Origin: a bacterium
GTDB lineage: Bacteria > Hydrogenedentota > Hydrogenedentia > Hydrogenedentiales > SLHB01
Direction: 5' to 3'
DNA: 26,852 bases
Assembly (NCBI GenBank): GCA_024231375.1
Contig: JAAEQP010000435.1
Coordinates: forward strand, 1-26,852
Positions within the stretch are counted from its first letter, which is position 1; each line of letters starts with the position of its first letter. The notes beneath the pieces were generated by a model. The model saw only the letters and a list, made by a program, of their open reading frames with translations. It did no database searches and was not told the origin of the DNA. Both the position numbers and the translations under genes were made by a program. This document shows, piece by piece, positions 22,383 to 26,852 of the stretch.

Positions 22383-24872
22383 ATGCAGCACCGGCGACGC
22401 ATCATCTTGAGCATCTTAACGGCAGCAGCGTTGTGCTTCGCGGGAGCATTCGCTGACACCTCCGCCCAGGAACCGGCCGGAGAGGCGACGAACCTCTACC
22501 ATTTCTCGCCACTTGGAGTCGGGAGTTGCGGCGGATGGCGGCCCGTGGGCGATTCCCGCATCGAGGCGGGCCGGTGGAGCAACTGGGAACCCGGCAATAC
22601 GGTCAACCTCCACCTGTTCGCCAGCAAAGCCGGTCTGTGCGTCCACGGGATGCGGCTGGACGGTCTGGCCCTTCCCGTCCCGGACGAGATCCGGTTCCGC
22701 GTGTACGCGGACGTGAACTATCTCATCCTGGTGGTTGCCGACAGTGCCGGGACCATGCATATGAGCCAGGCCCCGCTTCCTGGGATCCCAAACCGTCAAT
22801 GGGTCGATGTCTCCGTCTCTCTCGCCGAATTGCTGCCCGTGGGCGTGGACGCGCCCGACCTGCGCGACTTGGACAGCGTGGCCATCGTCACGCGACCGGC
22901 TGCTGGTGAGTTCAGGGTAGCATCCGAATGTCTGTTCGCCTTCAAGGATTTCGCCGCAGTGTATCCAGTCGGCCACGGCCCCACGGATCCGCCTCAGCCC
23001 ACGCCCGAAGACCTCGCGCGAGTGATCGAGCCGCTCGCCGAGTTGGTCCCGACCATCGATGCACTCTTTGAGGAGGCCCAGGAAGAAGGCGTAGACACAC
23101 GATACGCGCGGGTCACTCGAACCGTCATCGAACGGTACCGCGGTGAACTCTCGGCGATGCTCACGGAGGGTTGCTGTTTCTTCACGGTCGAGAATGCCCA
23201 TTACCTGGTGCGTGCGGCGAACCGGTTGCGAACCGATCTGGAACGCCTCATCGCCGACCCGGCTTCGGCGGTTCAATACCCGGACGTGGACCTCCAGAAC
23301 CTGCGCTGCATAGACGGCACGTTTCACAGCGGCGACCGGCCCGTCATCCTCACCGGCCTGTGTGGATGGTTCAAGACCGATCACTTCGACGAACTCGCGG
23401 ACATGGGGTACACCTGCGTTTCGACCGAGATCGGCCCTCGGCACACGCTACTTGAGGATGGCTCCACCAACCAGGAGAGCCTTGATAGTCTGCGGACGGT
23501 GCTGGACGCAGCCGCGCAGCACAACATGGCCGTCGACCTTCTCCTGTCGCCTCACTATTTCCCCGGCTGGGCCAGCGAACGGTGGCCCGGCACGGACGCC
23601 GCGGGCCTCCGCAAGCGCCTTAATCCCTTCATGCCCTGGAGCGTGACGAGTCCGGAATTTCGACAGATTGTCGCGGACCATCTTGCCGTCACCATTCCCT
23701 TCGTGAAGGACCATCCCGCGCTGAACAGCTACAACTTCATCAACGAAGCCTGGTACCGCATGTTGCCGGACTATCCAACCGCCCTCTGGGACGCCCACCG
23801 GGCCGCGAATGCGGAGACCGACGAGCTTCAGTCCCTCGCCGACATCACCACCGACAACGTCACGGATTTCCTCAAATGGAACATGGCGGAGTTGGCGAAG
23901 CACGACACGCAGCACCCTGTCCACATCAAGTCGATCGGAACGGAAGACTGTCTCAGCGTGGACCGGGAGGCTATCGGCGACATCCTCACCGCCAACGGGA
24001 TGGATGCCATGCCGTCGTGGCCCGACCTGTCGCGCCGATTGGGCGTCGATTTCGCATGGCCCTATCTGCGCCACGATTTCCACCGGTCGCTTCAGCCCGA
24101 CAATCCCATCATGGACGGCGAATACCACATGTCCGCTGGTGCGGAAGACTTCGCCAACATGCCCGACAACTACACCTACGCAGCATTGTGGGGCCTCGCC
24201 ATGCACGGCCGCGACATGGGCACGAACTGGGTGTTCGGGCGGCCCGACACCGCAAGCGTCTACTGGCACGTCAACGCCGTCGACGCCCTCGGCCGCACCT
24301 CTCTCGACCTGCTCCGTCTCGCCCCCGAAGTCCACGCCTTCCAGCGGCAGCGGGGTCCCGTCGGTTTGTACTACGGTCCCGGCCAAACCACTGACGCCTA
24401 CTATGCTTGCCTGTTCCACGACCGCGACGTGGGCGTCATCACGGACCGCCGCGTCCGCGACGGAGAACTCGAACGCTACCGCGTGATCGTCGTGCCGTGG
24501 CCCGGCCGGTATCCCGACGACGTCCGGCAATCGTTCTCGAACTTCGAGACGAACGGCGGCGTGGTCGTCGAACTGCCCCACACCCGAGATCTTGAGGTGC
24601 TGTGGGCGTGTGTCGGGAAGGCGGTCGAGACCGCCTGCCCCGCGCCGGCCGTGGACCTTGACGTCTGGGGCGTGGAATGCCGCAGCATCGTGCTGGACGG
24701 ACGCGGTCTCTTCTACGTTCTCAATCACCGCCGCGATGCGGTGCGGGTCGCGCCCGAGTCGACGTGGGACCTGGAGGGGGCACGGGATTTGGTCACCGGA
24801 CGGGCCGTCGATGTGTCCGCGATCGAGCTTGAGCCGCTGGAATTCCGCCTGTTCGAGGCGGTGGGGGGCTGA
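22383..24872 (+). CDS. Secreted GH42-like TIM-barrel glycosidase
   Basis: An 829-residue exported protein. A signal peptide covers about 1-29. Residues 35-200 form a beta-rich domain and about 205-295 a helical linker. The barrel runs from about 310 to 655. It contains NFINEAW (451-457), with N454-E455 as the candidate acid/base, and MDGEYH (577-582), with E580 as the candidate nucleophile, the pair expected for a retaining clan GH-A enzyme such as a GH42-type beta-galactosidase. Residues about 658-745 look like the amidotransferase-like domain that follows the barrel in GH42, and a small beta domain ends the protein. The substrate is not known. ATG 22383 was chosen for GGAGGAGGAA just upstream and the signal peptide. 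The open frame continues upstream to 22197. It converges with the ABC permease gene. Confidence 0.83.
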   Translation: MQHRRRIILSILTAAALCFAGAFADTSAQEPAGEATNLYHFSPLGVGSCGGWRPVGDSRIEAGRWSNWEPGNTVNLHLFASKAGLCVHGMRLDGLALPVPDEIRFRVYADVNYLILVVADSAGTMHMSQAPLPGIPNRQWVDVSVSLAELLPVGVDAPDLRDLDSVAIVTRPAAGEFRVASECLFAFKDFAAVYPVGHGPTDPPQPTPEDLARVIEPLAELVPTIDALFEEAQEEGVDTRYARVTRTVIERYRGELSAMLTEGCCFFTVENAHYLVRAANRLRTDLERLIADPASAVQYPDVDLQNLRCIDGTFHSGDRPVILTGLCGWFKTDHFDELADMGYTCVSTEIGPRHTLLEDGSTNQESLDSLRTVLDAAAQHNMAVDLLLSPHYFPGWASERWPGTDAAGLRKRLNPFMPWSVTSPEFRQIVADHLAVTIPFVKDHPALNSYNFINEAWYRMLPDYPTALWDAHRAANAETDELQSLADITTDNVTDFLKWNMAELAKHDTQHPVHIKSIGTEDCLSVDREAIGDILTANGMDAMPSWPDLSRRLGVDFAWPYLRHDFHRSLQPDNPIMDGEYHMSAGAEDFANMPDNYTYAALWGLAMHGRDMGTNWVFGRPDTASVYWHVNAVDALGRTSLDLLRLAPEVHAFQRQRGPVGLYYGPGQTTDAYYACLFHDRDVGVITDRRVRDGELERYRVIVVPWPGRYPDDVRQSFSNFETNGGVVVELPHTRDLEVLWACVGKAVETACPAPAVDLDVWGVECRSIVLDGRGLFYVLNHRRDAVRVAPESTWDLEGARDLVTGRAVDVSAIELEPLEFRLFEAVGG

Positions 24873-24927
24873 GCGGAGGGGTATGCGCTCTGAGCGCTCC
24901 AGCCGTCGCTCTAGGGCAGTGGAGCCA

Positions 24928-24947
24928 GGGCACGCGGAAGCGTGCCC
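24928..24947. terminator. Perfect 8-bp hairpin between convergent genes
   Basis: GGGCACGC (24928-24935) and GCGTGCCC (24940-24947) pair perfectly around a GGAA loop, which is a GNRA tetraloop in the plus-strand RNA. It lies in the 135-base gap between two converging genes. No T-run follows, so it may be a bidirectional terminator or a small dispersed palindrome. Confidence 0.45.
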
Positions 24948-25007
24948 CTATCACGGTGCCGCTCCGTTCGTGTAGTCCCTTCGATGGTCACTCAACTGCG
25001 GCGGGGG

Positions 25008-26852
25008 CTACTCCCGCGCTTTCAGCACTTCGACCATGTCGAGCGTCTTTATCTTGTGGCGGACAGCGAGATTCGCCAACACCACGAAGAGGGCCGTGGT
25101 CGTGCTGGAGATGATGAAGGTCTTGGGTGAGATGTAGAAGGGCAACCTGTACAGTTCGTTGTCGTAGAGCGACACGAGCCAGCGGCACACGGCCATGCCG
25201 AAGGGCATGCCGAGCAAGATGCCCAGGAAGGCCAGCAGGAAGTTCTCGTGGTAGACGATCCGTCCTACCTCGCCTGTCGTGAACCCCAGCACGCGTAGGG
25301 ACGCGAGTTCGCGTTGCCGTTCGGCCAGGGCCACGGTGGTGACGTTGTAGATGACCGAACAGGCGATGACCGCGGCGAAGATGATGAGCATGGTGTTGGT
25401 GATGCGCAGGTTGCGCGCCAGGGTGCCCATCAGATTCTGGTAGGACTGCTCCTTGATCTCCACGGACGACACGCCGGGCACGTCTTTCAAGCTGACGTTG
25501 AGCGCGCGTTCCTTGCCGGGTTCGACCTTCAACAGGGCCGCATTCATGACGAAGGACTCGTCCAACACGCGGCTCAAGGCGCGCAGATTCATGTACGCGC
25601 TGTTCCCGAGATACTGCTTAACGATCTTGCTTACGGGCACCCGCTTCTCGCGCGTGATCTTGCCCATGAGCGGTTTGAGGGTCACGTAGTCGCCGACCCC
25701 GACATCCAAGTCCTGGGCCAGCCGTTCCGGCATCACCAACCCCGATTCGCCGATGTCCACTTCGCGCTGTTCCGTATCCATCAACCGTTCCAGCCGCGCG
25801 CCGCGGGGCAAGCCAATCACCACGGTATCTTTCTTGCGCCACCCCGACCGCATCTCGAAGGGGTACTGCAACACGGGTTCGGCACGATGGACGTGGTCGA
25901 AGCGGCTCACCTCGTGAAAGGCATCCTTCCCGCGCTCGATGGGAAAACTCACTTTCACGTCTTCCCGCCGGACTTCGTTGAATTGGAAATCGAGCATGAA
26001 ATGCAGCGCATCGATTGCGAAGAACCCCATAATAAGAATGCCTGAGGACACCATGACGCCGAAGATGTTCAGGCCTGCGCGGAAGGCGTTGCGGCTGATG
26101 TTGCGGGCAATCATCTTTCCCGTGAACGACAGGTTGCGCCAGACAAGCGTCATCCGCTCCAACCAGATCCGGTGGGCCGACTTGGGCGCTTCGGGGCGCA
26201 TCGATTCCGCGGGGTCGATGCGCGCCGCGTGCCGCGCGGCCATGAGCGCGCCCAACACGGCCGCCGCGATCGCCATGCCCATCGACCGCACCAGCACGTC
26301 GGGGTAGACCAGTGAGCGCAGTATGGGGAATTGGAACACCTCCACGTAGATCTGAATCATGCCGCCCGCGAGCCACTGTCCCACGAAGAAGGCCCCCGCG
26401 CACCCCGCCACGGCCAACAGCAACGCGAACTTCAGATAGTGTACCGCCACCGCCAGGTTCGTGTACCCGTACGCTTTGAGCAACCCGATCTCGGTGCGCT
26501 CTTTGCGCACCATGCGGTTCAAGAGAATCAGGAGAATCATGGATGCAATGCCCAAGAACACGGCTGGAATGATGCGGGCCGAGATGCCAAGTCCCCGGAT
26601 TTCGTCGGAAAGGAACTTGTTCGAAATCTGGTTCTCACGTTTGGTCTTCGCGAACACCCCGTAGCTGTCCAACACCTCTTCTGCCGACGCCAGGATTTCG
26701 TCCAGCCGCGCCGGGTCGTGTACGGTGCCGATGATGTTGTTGCACGCGGCTTCCATGGCCAGCGCGCTCTCGGCGAAGTCCTGGGGCACCCACAGAATGC
26801 CGAACCGCTGAGGACTCGGAAACAGCTCCTGCACGTTGCGGATCATGTAGAC
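25008..26852 (-). CDS. ABC transporter permease with two FtsX domains (5' end outside window)
   Basis: About 614 C-terminal residues are visible, and the frame is open at the window edge. Numbering from the Met at 26846, one FtsX domain covers about 93-205. It has its coupling-helix-like block ERTEIGLLKAYGYT at 117-129. A new membrane segment near 258-280 starts the second half, followed by a large extracytoplasmic domain. A second FtsX domain covers about 484-605, with ERQRELASLRVLGFT near 510-523. This is the layout of MacB/FtsX-superfamily permeases with duplicated FtsX units, which use ATP hydrolysis on a partner ATPase to move or release lipids, peptides or lipoproteins by mechanotransmission. 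The ATPase gene and the first membrane segment would lie beyond the window. The gene ends near the hairpin at 24928-24947. Confidence 0.85.
   Translation of the reverse strand, partial: VYMIRNVQELFPSPQRFGILWVPQDFAESALAMEAACNNIIGTVHDPARLDEILASAEEVLDSYGVFAKTKRENQISNKFLSDEIRGLGISARIIPAVFLGIASMILLILLNRMVRKERTEIGLLKAYGYTNLAVAVHYLKFALLLAVAGCAGAFFVGQWLAGGMIQIYVEVFQFPILRSLVYPDVLVRSMGMAIAAAVLGALMAARHAARIDPAESMRPEAPKSAHRIWLERMTLVWRNLSFTGKMIARNISRNAFRAGLNIFGVMVSSGILIMGFFAIDALHFMLDFQFNEVRREDVKVSFPIERGKDAFHEVSRFDHVHRAEPVLQYPFEMRSGWRKKDTVVIGLPRGARLERLMDTEQREVDIGESGLVMPERLAQDLDVGVGDYVTLKPLMGKITREKRVPVSKIVKQYLGNSAYMNLRALSRVLDESFVMNAALLKVEPGKERALNVSLKDVPGVSSVEIKEQSYQNLMGTLARNLRITNTMLIIFAAVIACSVIYNVTTVALAERQRELASLRVLGFTTGEVGRIVYHENFLLAFLGILLGMPFGMAVCRWLVSLYDNELYRLPFYISPKTFIISSTTTALFVVLANLAVRHKIKTLDMVEVLKARE

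Noticed and set aside
23448..24728. A 426-codon minus-strand open frame
   Set aside because: It is antisense to the GH42-like gene and has no family features.
1..26852. CRISPR arrays, tRNA or rRNA genes, prophage or insertion-sequence transposases
   Set aside because: No regularly spaced short repeats, cloverleaf sequences, rRNA segments or transposase or integrase motifs were seen. The only mobile-like sequence is the noncoding repeat family.

Overview
The window is about 26.9 kb of GC-rich bacterial chromosome with dense coding on both strands. It looks like a flagellated Gram-negative heterotroph. A DUF1559-like prepilin with an H-x10-DG motif, a Tat-exported Gfo/Idh/MocA oxidoreductase and several large secreted TIM-barrel proteins together suggest Candidatus Hydrogenedentota or a relative in the Planctomycetota/Lentisphaerota neighbourhood. 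This placement is inferred from gene style, as no rRNA or marker gene is present.

Layout. 1-4.8 kb (+): the end of a metallophosphoesterase, a DUF2851 protein, a secreted CocE/NonD-type serine hydrolase (joined by an ATGA overlap) and two small membrane proteins of unknown function. 4.8-5.25 kb: a convergent gap filled by a mosaic palindromic repeat. 5.25-9.57 kb: a Tat lipoprotein-like Gfo/Idh/MocA oxidoreductase (-) diverging from a secreted CBM9-like plus TIM-barrel protein (+). 9.57-11.1 kb (-): an apparent PilZ, macrodomain, NfeD operon. 11.08-11.4 kb: a second copy of the repeat, bordered by terminal inverted repeats. 11.45-13.45 kb (-): a second secreted TIM-barrel protein, related to the first in its barrel. 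13.7-16.7 kb (-): flgK, preceded by a strong sigma-28-type promoter, followed by a stand-alone MshEN protein with a complete tandem cyclic-di-GMP motif. 17.0-19.2 kb (+): an SfsA-DUF123 (GIY-YIG-like) fusion and the prepilin-like protein. 19.3-21.8 kb (-): a large chemoreceptor with one intact CZB domain and a second CZB domain that appears split by an inserted Cache domain. 22.4-24.9 kb (+): a third secreted TIM-barrel protein, GH42-like. 25.0 kb to the end (-): a two-FtsX-domain ABC permease cut by the window edge.

Two themes run through the region. One is extracellular carbohydrate handling: three exported glycosidase-like proteins, the exported oxidoreductase and the secreted hydrolase. 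The other is motility and surface signalling: flgK, the MshEN and PilZ cyclic-di-GMP-type proteins, the zinc-binding chemoreceptor and the prepilin. Several genes have an extended -10 element of the form TGnTAnnnT upstream, with TGCTATAAT occurring exactly twice.

The strongest candidates for something new are the split-CZB/Cache chemoreceptor, the stand-alone MshEN protein next to flgK, the PilZ-macrodomain-NfeD operon and the mosaic repeat family. No tRNA, rRNA, CRISPR array, prophage or transposase gene was seen.
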